From positions 1 through 64,000 of IMG/VR virus record IMGVR_UViG_3300047094_002183: 64,000 bases of DNA. One strand, written 5' to 3'. The position numbers and the translations under genes were made by a program. Below are positions 14,288-22,155 of this stretch, piece by piece; positions within the stretch are counted from its first letter, which is position 1; the number at the start of each line of letters is the position of its first letter. The stretch is from a virus. The notes below the pieces were generated by a model. It was not told the origin of the DNA and searched no databases. It saw only the letters and a program-made list of their open reading frames with translations.

Positions 14288-16912
14288 TTAGCCTATCTCG
14301 CGCACAATGGAGTTAGTATTTCGCCAAAACTGATCACACCAAGCTGTATTTACAAGAATTCCGTTTGCACCGTGTATGACTTCTTCGCCGGCAAAGAGGC
14401 CGGCGGCGAGTAATAAGTCTACAATTATTAGCCAATTTGGGGCAGTGGTACGTTCGGTATAAAAATAACGGTCAATTGCGCGTTGGTTTAGCCACCAGTT
14501 ATCTTTGCGCCGGAGCACGTAATTTTGAGGCTGATCTTTGCGTCTTGGCCGCGGCAAAACCGCCAATTTTTCGGCCTGTATTGCGGTATTTAGCTCGGTT
14601 AACAAGGCAACATGCGCCAGTTCTGGCGTGAGCAGCTGATTCTGGGCGCACGACAGCTGAAATGACGCTTCATATGTCTGCGTCAGCCACTCGTGCAGAT
14701 CGCGAATAACGGCGCGCGTAAATGACTCGTCTTGGGCGGCGAGCCGCATTCTGTTGCGCAAAGACCGTTGGATGTACGCCGGTAGAATGTGCTGGAATAC
14801 AGAGAAATCGGTGTTAGCCGGCGGCGCCGTGCCCTGAATGATCTGCCAGTTATATCCCGGCGCTACAGCAGCGGACATCGCCGTCAGGCGCGACAGCAGC
14901 GGGCGATTATGGCATTTCACGATAGATGAGTTGAACGTGGCGTCATTGAACTCGCTGGACGCAAACAGCGGCCAGTCTAACTCGTGTGTAGAATCAGTCA
15001 GTTGTTTGCTGACGTGGTTTTTTTGCATCATCGACAAGCGCAGGTGCCGGCAGCCAAGCGCCCCGCCAAGTTTGGCCGCGACAGCGAAATTTTCTCCGAT
15101 AATACCTGTCGCAATGTTATCTTTACGCAATATGGGCGCCAGCAGATTTGTGGCCACGGCAGCGACCACATTCCAGACAAATGCGTTTTCGTAACTGGGC
15201 GTTAAAAACTGTCTGATAGCTGGAGGACCCACAAGGGTTGGTCGCGGAAAAATGATCCTATTTTTTCTCGTGACGCCAGCCGTTGTGTCTGTCGCGCAAC
15301 CAAAACTGTCGATAGCGTAATCGGCAAATCTGAATACGGAGTTGCGGTCATCCCACCCCATGCGACTAGAGACAACCACCAGCTCTGGTTGATGCAGCTG
15401 TATAGCAAGCAAATGACTGCGACGATTCCATGCTCGGTCAAATACGATGAGTTTTCCGCTCGATGCAGCTGTCGCGGCGGCATACGCTAGCAGGCCCATG
15501 TTTTCAATAGTTTGCGCGCTGTCTACGAAATCTATAGCAATGTCGTCGACGTATATTTTGCCGACATAGCTTCTGTCACCTGTATCCGACTGCACAATTT
15601 TTTCAATAACAACACGCGCAGAACAGACTTGATGCCCGATGTGGTTCCACCAGCCATTTTCTTTTTCTATGACAATCCAGCGCCGGTGGGCTTTGGTTGG
15701 CGCCGCAGGCGTGACAGACACAGAGTTAAGTACGCGCGTCACAAAACCGGGTGAAAATTGCGTATCCGTTTTTTTAAAAAACAGGTTCAACTTTTCGTGC
15801 GGCACCAGCAACCGCGAGGCGAACGAATACGCGGCGACTTCGCTCATGCCGTGTAATGTGTGTTGTAAGCTCGTTTGCCACGTTTCCGCGTGTTTATGAA
15901 TGTTGGCGAGTTGCTCTAAGATCGGGTTGGGGCTTTTTGTTTTATGCGTGAGAGGCGTAACGCAGACATACCCTTTGGCTGCGCACGCGCGACTGATTAA
16001 CTCTGGCGTAATTGCGCTGCCATGAAACAACCGCGGGATAACCGGAAACGCCTGCCAACTTGTGCCGTAACTGTTCGCCTCTGTGCCGTTATAGCTGGAC
16101 ATAATAGGCAGAAGGTTTAAGCCGCGCTTTAATTGTGTGCACTGCGCGCTGAGCGCCCAAAACGGGTCGTCAACAATGAATTGTGCGCCGCGGAGTGCTG
16201 TAGGGGCGGCACGCAACGCGCTATGCAGTAAAAAATAACCGGCGTCGGGGCGTTGCCGACGATATCCGGTTGTTGGCACAAACGTTGACTTGGACGTGAA
16301 ATCATCGGCGTATTGCACAAGTAAGACGCCGGTAAGACGGCCGGGCAGATCGTAAAACGGGAATACAAGCGTTGCGCCGTTTTCTCGTAATTTTGTCGGT
16401 TTTGCCCTGCCCAGAGCTGCGCATAGTTTTACTACCTGATCTTTGTGCGCAACGCCGACAAGCCCGGACGCATTGATCTCGTGATATACGCCCAATTCGC
16501 GCAATCGGCACGCGATAACGTCGTCGCCGTGATTCCATATTTGTGCCTCGGCGTCGAACCAAAAGCTCTCGATGGCGTGCTGCCGACTAAGCGTACGTTC
16601 GTAATCGCCGGCTAAATGGTCTTTTTCGCCTTGATTTACCAGTCCCAGCTCGGCAAATTTCTTTAACGTGCTGGGCAGGCTTGTATTCCATATCGCCGCT
16701 CCAAACGTTATGATATCTCCATGGGCGGCGCACGCATTACAGTGCAGCCATATGCCGTCCGTAATGGTGTCGTCAAACAAATGTAACGTGTTTTGTTGAC
16801 ATAACGGACAGGAAACCACCGCCGGGAAAGATGGATTTTCCGGTGCCACGCCTAAAGCCGACAAGGCGTTTATGTGGTGATGTCGGCGGACTAAACAGGT
16901 AGGCAATCCCAT
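14288..16912 (-). CDS. primase-like protein with degenerate helicase half, 874 aa
   Basis: The N-terminus holds a zinc ribbon (C35, C38, C58, C61; CPLC...CNAC) followed by GDIITFGA, as in CHC2-type primases. Residues 150-260 include ATLVFPFYDLPGRLTGVLLV and GAQFIVDDPFWAL, which is how TOPRIM/primase regions often read. Around residue 515 comes VVSSRMGWDDRNSVF and near 601-618 GIIGENFAVAAKLGGALG, an arrangement like DUF927-type helicases but with the Walker A Gly-Lys-Thr missing. I infer a replication protein whose helicase half may be inactive. The ATG overlaps the start codon of the rightward gene (CATG). Confidence 0.6.
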   Translation of the reverse strand: MGLPTCLVRRHHHINALSALGVAPENPSFPAVVSCPLCQQNTLHLFDDTITDGIWLHCNACAAHGDIITFGAAIWNTSLPSTLKKFAELGLVNQGEKDHLAGDYERTLSRQHAIESFWFDAEAQIWNHGDDVIACRLRELGVYHEINASGLVGVAHKDQVVKLCAALGRAKPTKLRENGATLVFPFYDLPGRLTGVLLVQYADDFTSKSTFVPTTGYRRQRPDAGYFLLHSALRAAPTALRGAQFIVDDPFWALSAQCTQLKRGLNLLPIMSSYNGTEANSYGTSWQAFPVIPRLFHGSAITPELISRACAAKGYVCVTPLTHKTKSPNPILEQLANIHKHAETWQTSLQHTLHGMSEVAAYSFASRLLVPHEKLNLFFKKTDTQFSPGFVTRVLNSVSVTPAAPTKAHRRWIVIEKENGWWNHIGHQVCSARVVIEKIVQSDTGDRSYVGKIYVDDIAIDFVDSAQTIENMGLLAYAAATAASSGKLIVFDRAWNRRSHLLAIQLHQPELVVVSSRMGWDDRNSVFRFADYAIDSFGCATDTTAGVTRKNRIIFPRPTLVGPPAIRQFLTPSYENAFVWNVVAAVATNLLAPILRKDNIATGIIGENFAVAAKLGGALGCRHLRLSMMQKNHVSKQLTDSTHELDWPLFASSEFNDATFNSSIVKCHNRPLLSRLTAMSAAVAPGYNWQIIQGTAPPANTDFSVFQHILPAYIQRSLRNRMRLAAQDESFTRAVIRDLHEWLTQTYEASFQLSCAQNQLLTPELAHVALLTELNTAIQAEKLAVLPRPRRKDQPQNYVLRRKDNWWLNQRAIDRYFYTERTTAPNWLIIVDLLLAAGLFAGEEVIHGANGILVNTAWCDQFWRNTNSIVREIG

Positions 16913-18083
16913 GACAGATATCCCGCTCGATCAGGCACACGACGTCAGTGGTCGCGAGACACACCGGTTAACAACCCTGCACCCGAGCCCCGATTTCGTC
17001 AAGGCGGCATCGCAGGATCGGCTGCAAGGCGACGAAACCCTGCCGCGCCATCTGTACGCTGATCAGAACAATAAACTTTACCCGTGCCATACTGCGGCTG
17101 CAACATGGATGTCTGCGTTGTTTTTCAACGACAAGCAGGCCCAGTTTAACAAAGTTGCTTCGGAATACATTCGTACACGCATCCAGCTAGCCGCCGAGTA
17201 TTTCGGTATTGCCGGGCTGGTGGGCGATCTGGAAGAGAAGATGGCAGCCGAAGTTGGTCAGACTTTAGACCAGCTGCCTGATTCTGAGTTTGCCATTGTC
17301 TGGGGTAGCGACACGGGCAAAGAACGCCACTGGCCCCTGCGCAACGCCAACGAGGTCAAGTTCGCCGCGGCTAGCTTTAAGCAGTACCGGGACGAGTTTG
17401 TGTTTGACGACCGGCACACGATTGCGAACAAGATCCTCGAAAAAGCTGCGCAGTACGGCGCCGACGTGAGTGACGCCGGCGGCACGCTGGAACTGGCCGC
17501 GGGCCAAGGTGCCTGCGCCGCCAAGGTTGCCAGCCAAATGCTCAAAGACCGCGTACGGCTTACCGCCCGCCAGCACGGCGATCTGGCGGCTGAGTTGTCC
17601 AAGTTGGCCGAGATTGTCGACCAGAACCCGGAAAAAGCCCGGGAGGTCGATACTCGACTGAAGTTGGCGAGCGCGGTCGATAATTTTGATAAGAATACCG
17701 GCCTGTATCGGCTGTACGACGCCGGCGGGCTGGCCCGGCCTGAAGAAGTCCTGTTCGCGATCACCGAGAAGGTGGCGCGTGACTTCCTTGATCAGAACGT
17801 TGAGACGACCACGGGTAACGTGTACGCGCTTGACGATCTGGAGAAGCTGGCCGTGGAAGACGTCCGCGAGTGGCTGGGCGACGACTTTGCCGACGCTGTC
17901 AGCGCCGGCGGCGTTTACATGGACCGCGACAAGCTGGCCGAGATTGTGCCCACGCTTGATCGTGGCATGGCGTCCACGCTTGACCGACTTATGTCGGAGA
18001 AGACCGCCGGCGCTGTCGTGAAGTCGGCGTCGTTTGAAGGGCTGCTGCCGCTGGCCAAGCTCCATGAGCTGGCGAACGGTTAG
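16911..18083 (+). CDS. hypothetical rightward protein, 390 aa
   Basis: The ATG shares two bases with the leftward primase-like start (CATG). AGGTAGG 8-14 bases upstream can serve as ribosome site. The protein has an N-terminal segment KLYPCHTAAATWMSALFF, long alternating helices rich in Ala/Asp/Leu, a FDKNTGLYRLYDAGGLARP motif near residue 265, and a Lys/Ser/Ala C-terminus. It is not recognised; its composition and helical content fit a phage structural or scaffolding-type protein. The stop overlaps the next leftward gene's stop by two bases. Confidence 0.8.
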   Translation: MTDIPLDQAHDVSGRETHRLTTLHPSPDFVKAASQDRLQGDETLPRHLYADQNNKLYPCHTAAATWMSALFFNDKQAQFNKVASEYIRTRIQLAAEYFGIAGLVGDLEEKMAAEVGQTLDQLPDSEFAIVWGSDTGKERHWPLRNANEVKFAAASFKQYRDEFVFDDRHTIANKILEKAAQYGADVSDAGGTLELAAGQGACAAKVASQMLKDRVRLTARQHGDLAAELSKLAEIVDQNPEKAREVDTRLKLASAVDNFDKNTGLYRLYDAGGLARPEEVLFAITEKVARDFLDQNVETTTGNVYALDDLEKLAVEDVREWLGDDFADAVSAGGVYMDRDKLAEIVPTLDRGMASTLDRLMSEKTAGAVVKSASFEGLLPLAKLHELANG

Positions 18084-18265
18084 TCATCATCGTCGCTGTC
18101 CGGGCCCATGTCTTTCAGGTCGTCGATGACCTGCCAGCCAAGTTCTACACTGCGGTCTTCAACATGCTTGCGGCTAGCGCCGGCAAGCTCTTCTGGCGTC
18201 CAGATAATAACTGCGTAACCGCGACTTCGCAGTTCCGCAACGACTTCTTTTTCTTCTGGCGTCAT
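18080..18265 (-). CDS. hypothetical protein, 61 aa
   Basis: A short protein with a helix-strand beginning (EEKEVVAELRSRGYAVIIW) and an acidic tail SDDDD. It overlaps the upstream gene by 4 bp. The start region resembles small host-takeover proteins in size only. No family is recognised. Confidence 0.62.
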   Translation of the reverse strand: MTPEEKEVVAELRSRGYAVIIWTPEELAGASRKHVEDRSVELGWQVIDDLKDMGPDSDDDD

Positions 18266-18681
18266 TGCTTTGGCCCTCTAACAAACTTCGCTAGACAACG
18301 TTCTAGCGTTTCGCGTATTACAGTTCCGCGCTCGGGTTCGTTTTCTGGCAACGTTACAAGAGCGCCCGGATCAATATTTTGAGACGTCAGCGTTTGCCCC
18401 GTTTGCCCCGTCAAGGTTACAAAATCTTCCATGGCTTCTTTGATATAACTGTTCATCAGCGCGCGCAAATATTCGCGATCTTTGAGCGCAAAATTATTCT
18501 CGGCCATAACTGTCTCTGCCGCAATTGCGTACGCTACAACTTTTACAAGCCAGTTTTTAGCGTCAGATACAGCCGAACGATTGTCTTCGACATACTCTGC
18601 CCACGCGTCGTAATCGTCTCTGTCTTGCTGTGATTCATATGGAATATTCGGGTCTTCAGGGAGTCTGTCGTTCCACCCCAT
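18262..18681 (-). CDS. hypothetical protein, 139 aa
   Basis: A mostly helical protein with a polar, acidic N-terminus (PEDPNIPYESQQDRDDYD), a central hydrophobic helix LVKVVAYAIAAE and a C-terminal basic tail. It begins inside the 3' end of csrA (26-bp overlap), which suggests translation coupled to csrA. Function is unknown. Confidence 0.65.
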   Translation of the reverse strand: MGWNDRLPEDPNIPYESQQDRDDYDAWAEYVEDNRSAVSDAKNWLVKVVAYAIAAETVMAENNFALKDREYLRALMNSYIKEAMEDFVTLTGQTGQTLTSQNIDPGALVTLPENEPERGTVIRETLERCLAKFVRGPKQ

Positions 18682-18856
18682 GCTTGCGTTGCTTTCTTTG
18701 TTCGGCGGCGACTACTTCACCGCGCAGGATTGATACGGCCTCCGGTGCCGTAAAGCCGAGCTTCACACGATCTCCGCAGATTTCGAGAACCCGCACTACG
18801 ACAATCCGGTCGCCAATGATGATCTCTTCTTCCTTCTTCCGAGATAGCACCAACAC
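18656..18856 (-). CDS. csrA: CsrA-family translational regulator
   Basis: The 66-aa protein has the canonical CsrA sequence: MLVLSRKKEEEIIIGD, then a VRVLEICGDRVKLGFTAP core with the RNA-binding GxxVxxGFxAP motif, then SILRGEVV with the conserved arginine-containing end. Bacterial CsrA is a dimer that binds GGA-containing mRNA leaders and controls carbon storage and motility; a phage copy would let the virus redirect host or phage translation. The start is GTG 18854-18856 with AGAGG five bases upstream. The only unusual feature is a basic C-terminal tail (QRKQRKHGVER). Confidence 0.94.
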   Translation of the reverse strand: MLVLSRKKEEEIIIGDRIVVVRVLEICGDRVKLGFTAPEAVSILRGEVVAAEQRKQRKHGVERQTP

Positions 18857-18880
18857 GACAACCTCTTTTCAGCGTTACCG

Positions 18881-19549
18881 CTATTTGTGAACATTTTGCA
18901 GCATTTCAACGACATGCTGCGTGCTGCCATTTTTTAAATGCAGCGCGGCCATTTGCTCTGCTAACAACTTGGTCTTTATTCGAATGGTGTTATTGATATC
19001 TTCTGTCTTGCCTGTTTCGAGGTCGTAGACAGCGTTAAACATTTCCGGGTCGTCCGAGAAGTCCGTGATGTTTTTCGATACGCGATTTGTGCGCAGAGCA
19101 ATCCGCAGGATATCGGGCGGATTAATAATGCCCTCGCTGTCCAGCACGGCACCGATGTACCCGCGGATCTCGTCTGTAAACGGTTCCGGGTCTTTTTCGT
19201 CCGGCGGTTCGATCAGCAGGGCCTCGGTAATACCCCATGCGATTTCTTCAGCGTCGGCCGGGTCCCACATATCCGGGCGGTATGTGTCATCGCCCAGCAC
19301 GTTGCAGAACGAGATGAAGTCTGGCAGATTCTTGAAGAACCGGTCGGTGGTCAGGATCTGAATGCAGACGATAAGCTTATCTAGCGAACTCTGGCTCAGC
19401 TTGACGTTGAACTCTTCTTCGATCTCCAGCGCAATAGTCGCCGGGTCCCATTCCAGCCCCTCCATGCCGAAGCGGTCAAGAAACAACGTCAGAAGCACGC
19501 TGCCAAATGTTTCCCGACTCGTCCACGCTATTTGCATTAGGTTTGACAT
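18881..19549 (-). CDS. hypothetical protein, 222 aa
   Basis: An acidic, helical protein (LDRFGMEGLEWDPATIALEIEEEF) with an all-helix fold expected. AGGG lies before the ATG at 19547-19549. It overlaps the end of the 173-aa gene by 74 bp in another frame, unusually long for this genome. I do not recognise a domain; the position just upstream of csrA does not clarify its role. Confidence 0.68.
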   Translation of the reverse strand: MSNLMQIAWTSRETFGSVLLTLFLDRFGMEGLEWDPATIALEIEEEFNVKLSQSSLDKLIVCIQILTTDRFFKNLPDFISFCNVLGDDTYRPDMWDPADAEEIAWGITEALLIEPPDEKDPEPFTDEIRGYIGAVLDSEGIINPPDILRIALRTNRVSKNITDFSDDPEMFNAVYDLETGKTEDINNTIRIKTKLLAEQMAALHLKNGSTQHVVEMLQNVHK

Positions 19550-19997
19550 GCATCCCTGCTCTTTTCTCGATCTGCAGTACGCCCCGGCGGTACAGCTCTC
19601 CTAGATTATACGCAATCGTCTCCATGGGAGGATGCGGAAGTGTCGTAACCTGTTCGCCCGTTTGGAGATCGGTAAAACCCGTGTGGCCGGTCCACGTGCA
19701 ATATCGGTTATCGGCAAACACAAGCTGCTTTAGGCACGTGTCGCAACTGCCGTCAAACAGCGGCGCGATGTTTGCGAGGATGAGTGCCCGCTGTTCCGGC
19801 TGCAGGAACCCCAGCCGATGCAGCATGTCCGCAGCGAGCAGGATAAAAATAACATTAACCGGCAGCGGGTCGGTTTCAGCCGGCAACTCCGCGCTGAGAA
19901 TGGTGTTAAAAATAGACCGGATTTGTAGCTTGCTTAACTCTACAACGCGCATTACCATATTCAGCGTAAGGCTCTTTTTTTCACCGGAGGTTTCCAT
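19476..19997 (-). CDS. hypothetical protein, 173 aa
   Basis: I start at ATG 19995-19997 (METSGEKKSLTLN) because the rightward 91-aa gene begins one base later and the longer frame is the antisense of that gene. The protein has a helical N-terminal half (MRVVELSKLQIRSIFN; VIFILLAADMLHRLGF), a CDTCLKQ motif, and an alpha-helical end. Function is unknown. Confidence 0.65.
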   Translation of the reverse strand: METSGEKKSLTLNMVMRVVELSKLQIRSIFNTILSAELPAETDPLPVNVIFILLAADMLHRLGFLQPEQRALILANIAPLFDGSCDTCLKQLVFADNRYCTWTGHTGFTDLQTGEQVTTLPHPPMETIAYNLGELYRRGVLQIEKRAGMHVKPNANSVDESGNIWQRASDVVS

Positions 19998-20271
19998 GGT
20001 TTCCATCGTCGACTCGCTTTCTAACGTCTCTACGGGCCGGGCTGAATTTGTGGTCAGCGGTAATGGTATCGAAGAACTCATGGCGGCTGCAACGTCAAAT
20101 ATGGTTCTGCAGAAGGCGGCCGAGCTTGGACTGAACCGACCCGGTGTTTCCAACGCTAGCGGTCCGTACCCTGTTGACGAGAACGGCAAGACTGACGATG
20201 AGCTTATGATGGGCAAGCGTGGGCCGGTCGCCGGTTATCAGCGCGACTTTGTCATTTTAGCGTCGCTCTAG
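19996..20271 (+). CDS. small rightward protein, 91 aa
   Basis: This gene is convincing because GGAGG at 19986-19990 sits five bases before the ATG. It reads MVSIVDSLSNVSTGRAEFVV, then ELMAAATSNMVLQKAAELGL, then a Gly/Pro-rich middle and a basic end. It starts on the CATG shared with the leftward 173-aa gene and ends 15 bases into the 110-aa gene on the other strand. No family is recognised; it is a third isolated rightward gene. Confidence 0.75.
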   Translation: MVSIVDSLSNVSTGRAEFVVSGNGIEELMAAATSNMVLQKAAELGLNRPGVSNASGPYPVDENGKTDDELMMGKRGPVAGYQRDFVILASL

Positions 20272-20589
20272 TCCGTAATGGTCGTCTTTGCGGTCGACCC
20301 AAAGAACGGCTACCGGTTTGCCTTTTTCGAACTGAACAACGGAAAAACAAACTGGTGTCGTGCAGTCGATTTCAAGTTTGGCAGTGACCGCCTGTCCGGC
20401 GCGAAGGCTCATTTTTTTCGCAACCTTGAACGCCTCTTCACGGTCAGCGAACAGTCCGACCGGTACGTCGTCCATGGTGTGCCGCCAGATAACGAGATAA
20501 CCGGTCATGCCGGACTTAGGGGCCGCGCTGCGTTTTTTACGCGGCGCGGTTTTCTTTTTGATAACGGTCTTTTTGGTTTTAGTTTTCAT
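20257..20589 (-). CDS. basic N-terminal hypothetical protein, 110 aa
   Basis: The start is taken at ATG 20587-20589 (MKTKTKKTVIKKK), within the end of the 58-aa gene; a second ATG lies two codons upstream. Residues 1-27 are almost all Lys/Arg/Thr/Ala, followed by a compact alpha/beta domain (YLVIWRHTMDDVPVGLFADR, EEAFKVAKKM). The basic tail suggests nucleic-acid contact; family is unknown. Confidence 0.65.
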   Translation of the reverse strand: MKTKTKKTVIKKKTAPRKKRSAAPKSGMTGYLVIWRHTMDDVPVGLFADREEAFKVAKKMSLRAGQAVTAKLEIDCTTPVCFSVVQFEKGKPVAVLWVDRKDDHYGLERR

Positions 20590-20755
20590 CGGCATCGCTT
20601 TCTATTACGTCCGGGACTTCGGTTATTTTGGTAAACGCGGTTACTCTGACGCTTTCTGTGGGCTCAAGATCGAGCAGCTCTGCCCACTTCCAATACTGCG
20701 GCGGATCAATGGCCCCGCTGCATATGATTTCTAACGTAATCGTTTGTTTTCGCAT
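20579..20755 (-). CDS. short hypothetical protein, 58 aa
   Basis: A small gene with ATG at 20753-20755 and TAA at 20579-20581, encoding MRKQTITLEI...PPQYWKWAELL...VTAFTKITEVPD...DADEN. AGAGGAA lies 6 bases upstream. Its end overlaps the start of the next gene (ATGAAAACTAA), so it is likely translationally coupled. It fills the interval between two larger genes completely, which supports it being real. Function is unknown. Confidence 0.68.
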   Translation of the reverse strand: MRKQTITLEIICSGAIDPPQYWKWAELLDLEPTESVRVTAFTKITEVPDVIESDADEN

Positions 20756-20756
20756 G

Positions 20757-21224
20757 CTATTCCTCTAGTCCAAATGTGTCGATGTGGGCGAGCCGGGCAG
20801 AATAGAACTCTGCAACATTTCCGGCAACGGCAGTAAAACGTTTCACGATTTCGGGCACAATCTTGGTTGTGAACACGGTCAAGATTGTTTTCTGATACTT
20901 AGCTAGCGCCTCTGGCGTGTAATTAGCGCGCCGCACTTTTTCCGCGCCTTTTCTGATGTCGGGGTCGCTGTCCAGCATGAGTTGCACAAACGCCGGGTTT
21001 ATGAACTCGATGATGTGCCCGTAAACTTGTTTGACTTCATACGGGACGGGGACTTCAAACATACATGCGCCGGGCCACACGTCATCAGGTTTGGAGTCTT
21101 TTGACGGATAGCGCAGCTTTCCAAGCGACCAACCAAACGCTGCGGCGTCGTCATTTGGCTCGGCCATGACGAACGGCGGCTTAGCCTTCTCTGGTTTTTT
21201 ATCGAGTTTTAGTTTGCGTTTCAT
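20757..21224 (-). CDS. hypothetical protein, 155 aa
   Basis: Starts with a Lys/Pro-rich tail (MKRKLKLDKKPEKAKPPF), then a mixed alpha/beta region with a long C-terminal helical part (TPEALAKYQKTILTVFT, IVKRFTAVAGNVAEFY). It follows a 111-bp gap that contains a long imperfect hairpin. I do not recognise it. Confidence 0.65.
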   Translation of the reverse strand: MKRKLKLDKKPEKAKPPFVMAEPNDDAAAFGWSLGKLRYPSKDSKPDDVWPGACMFEVPVPYEVKQVYGHIIEFINPAFVQLMLDSDPDIRKGAEKVRRANYTPEALAKYQKTILTVFTTKIVPEIVKRFTAVAGNVAEFYSARLAHIDTFGLEE

Positions 21225-21245
21225 TGATAGCTAAGGAAAATTGAA

Positions 21246-21326
21246 ATCACCGGCTGCACAACTGGGAATACACATTACCGTCGGGTTAGGACAGTAGATG
21301 TGTATCCCAGCTGCACAGCCAGTGAT
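21246..21326. repeat. 29-bp imperfect inverted repeat (hairpin)
   Basis: Arm 21246-21275 and arm 21298-21326 pair over 25 of 30 positions, with a run of 8 perfect pairs next to the loop (ATACACAT) and runs of 5 (CTGGG, GGCTG, ATCAC) further out, around a 22-nt loop. It fills most of the 111-bp gap between two leftward genes. It has no U-run, so it is not a standard intrinsic terminator; an RNA regulatory element, processing site or protein-binding site is possible. Confidence 0.6.
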
Positions 21327-21335
21327 ACGGATTGA

Positions 21336-21722
21336 TCAGTCGAGACTCGCAGTGCACGCCACGTAGGCATGATACTGCGCCCGCGCCTCAGCGTGGGGGT
21401 CAGCCGGCTTGAGGACTGTGTCCTCACCTTCAGAGGCAAGCATGCCCCTGAACATAGCCGCAGTGTACTCGTTGTACAGCCGCGACATGTTTCCCCGCCG
21501 AGAAGTGGCGGTGATTTCCAGCACGCGCTCCCGAATGAACGCGGCCTTCGACCAAAACCCGTCGATGTTGTCGACGGCTTCGGCGTGTCCTTCCATTACG
21601 TACTCGAAAAGACGCACAGCCTTTTCGGGCACGATTTGAAACGACGGGGCGGCTTTGTAGAGCCGCTTGATCACATTGCCACGAAACTTTTCAACGACCG
21701 GCGAAACAGCTGCAGCAACCAT
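21336..21722 (-). CDS. hypothetical protein, 128 aa
   Basis: The start is taken at ATG 21720-21722 (MVAAAVSPVVEKF), with GAGGGA 8 bases upstream; the longer frame adds Cys/Ser-rich residues of poor quality. The protein is mostly helical (VIKRLYKAA, AVRLFEYVMEGHAEAVD, LYNEYTAAMFRGML) and looks like a small soluble protein. Function unknown. Confidence 0.62.
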   Translation of the reverse strand: MVAAAVSPVVEKFRGNVIKRLYKAAPSFQIVPEKAVRLFEYVMEGHAEAVDNIDGFWSKAAFIRERVLEITATSRRGNMSRLYNEYTAAMFRGMLASEGEDTVLKPADPHAEARAQYHAYVACTASLD

Positions 21723-21846
21723 GACTTTAAATCCCTCGCGAGGCACGGATGTTGACCCACTGATACAACACAGTAGCGTCAACTAATATGCCGCGATATC
21801 GCGAGAAATTTAGCGGTTTCCAGTTTCCAGAAAATGGAACGCGACG
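21723..21846. promoter_or_regulatory. intergenic region with 12-bp palindrome and tandem TTTCCAG
   Basis: This 124-bp gap has a perfect palindrome CGCGATATCGCG at 21792-21803 and a tandem TTTCCAGTTTCCAG at 21817-21830, followed by a partly inverted copy. These are the kind of elements an operator or binding site would show. On the minus strand a TTGACG element (about 21777-21782) precedes the downstream gene, but no good -10 follows at normal spacing. Confidence 0.4.
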
Positions 21847-22146
21847 CTAAAACGTCAGCTGTACCACTTGGCCGCCAGCGTTGACGTAAACAATCCGAAC
21901 TTTTTCGGCGTCGATAAGCTGCTTGAATTCTTTTTTCTTTTCGCTGCTCATGCCAGCCAAGCATGTTTTGATCTTGGCCATCTCGCCGCGCTGGTGTTCT
22001 TGCCGTTTACGGGCGCACGCCCCGCAGCCAGATTTTGACGACGCAAAAATATCGCGCTTATTAATTAAGCACGGGATGCCTGCAAACTTAGCGTCGTGCA
22101 ACATCGAGAAGATGGTGCTATCCTCTATAACAACTAGCGCAGACAT
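21847..22146 (-). CDS. hypothetical protein, 99 aa
   Basis: N-terminal part is mixed (ALVVIEDSTIFSMLHDAKFAG) with GCGACARKRQEHQ in the middle, then a Lys-rich helix (SSEKKKEFKQLIDAEK) and a final strand VRIVYVNAGGQVVQL. A metal site of the type GCGAC is possible. Unrecognised. Confidence 0.65.
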   Translation of the reverse strand: MSALVVIEDSTIFSMLHDAKFAGIPCLINKRDIFASSKSGCGACARKRQEHQRGEMAKIKTCLAGMSSEKKKEFKQLIDAEKVRIVYVNAGGQVVQLTF

Positions 22147-22155
22147 AATACATCC

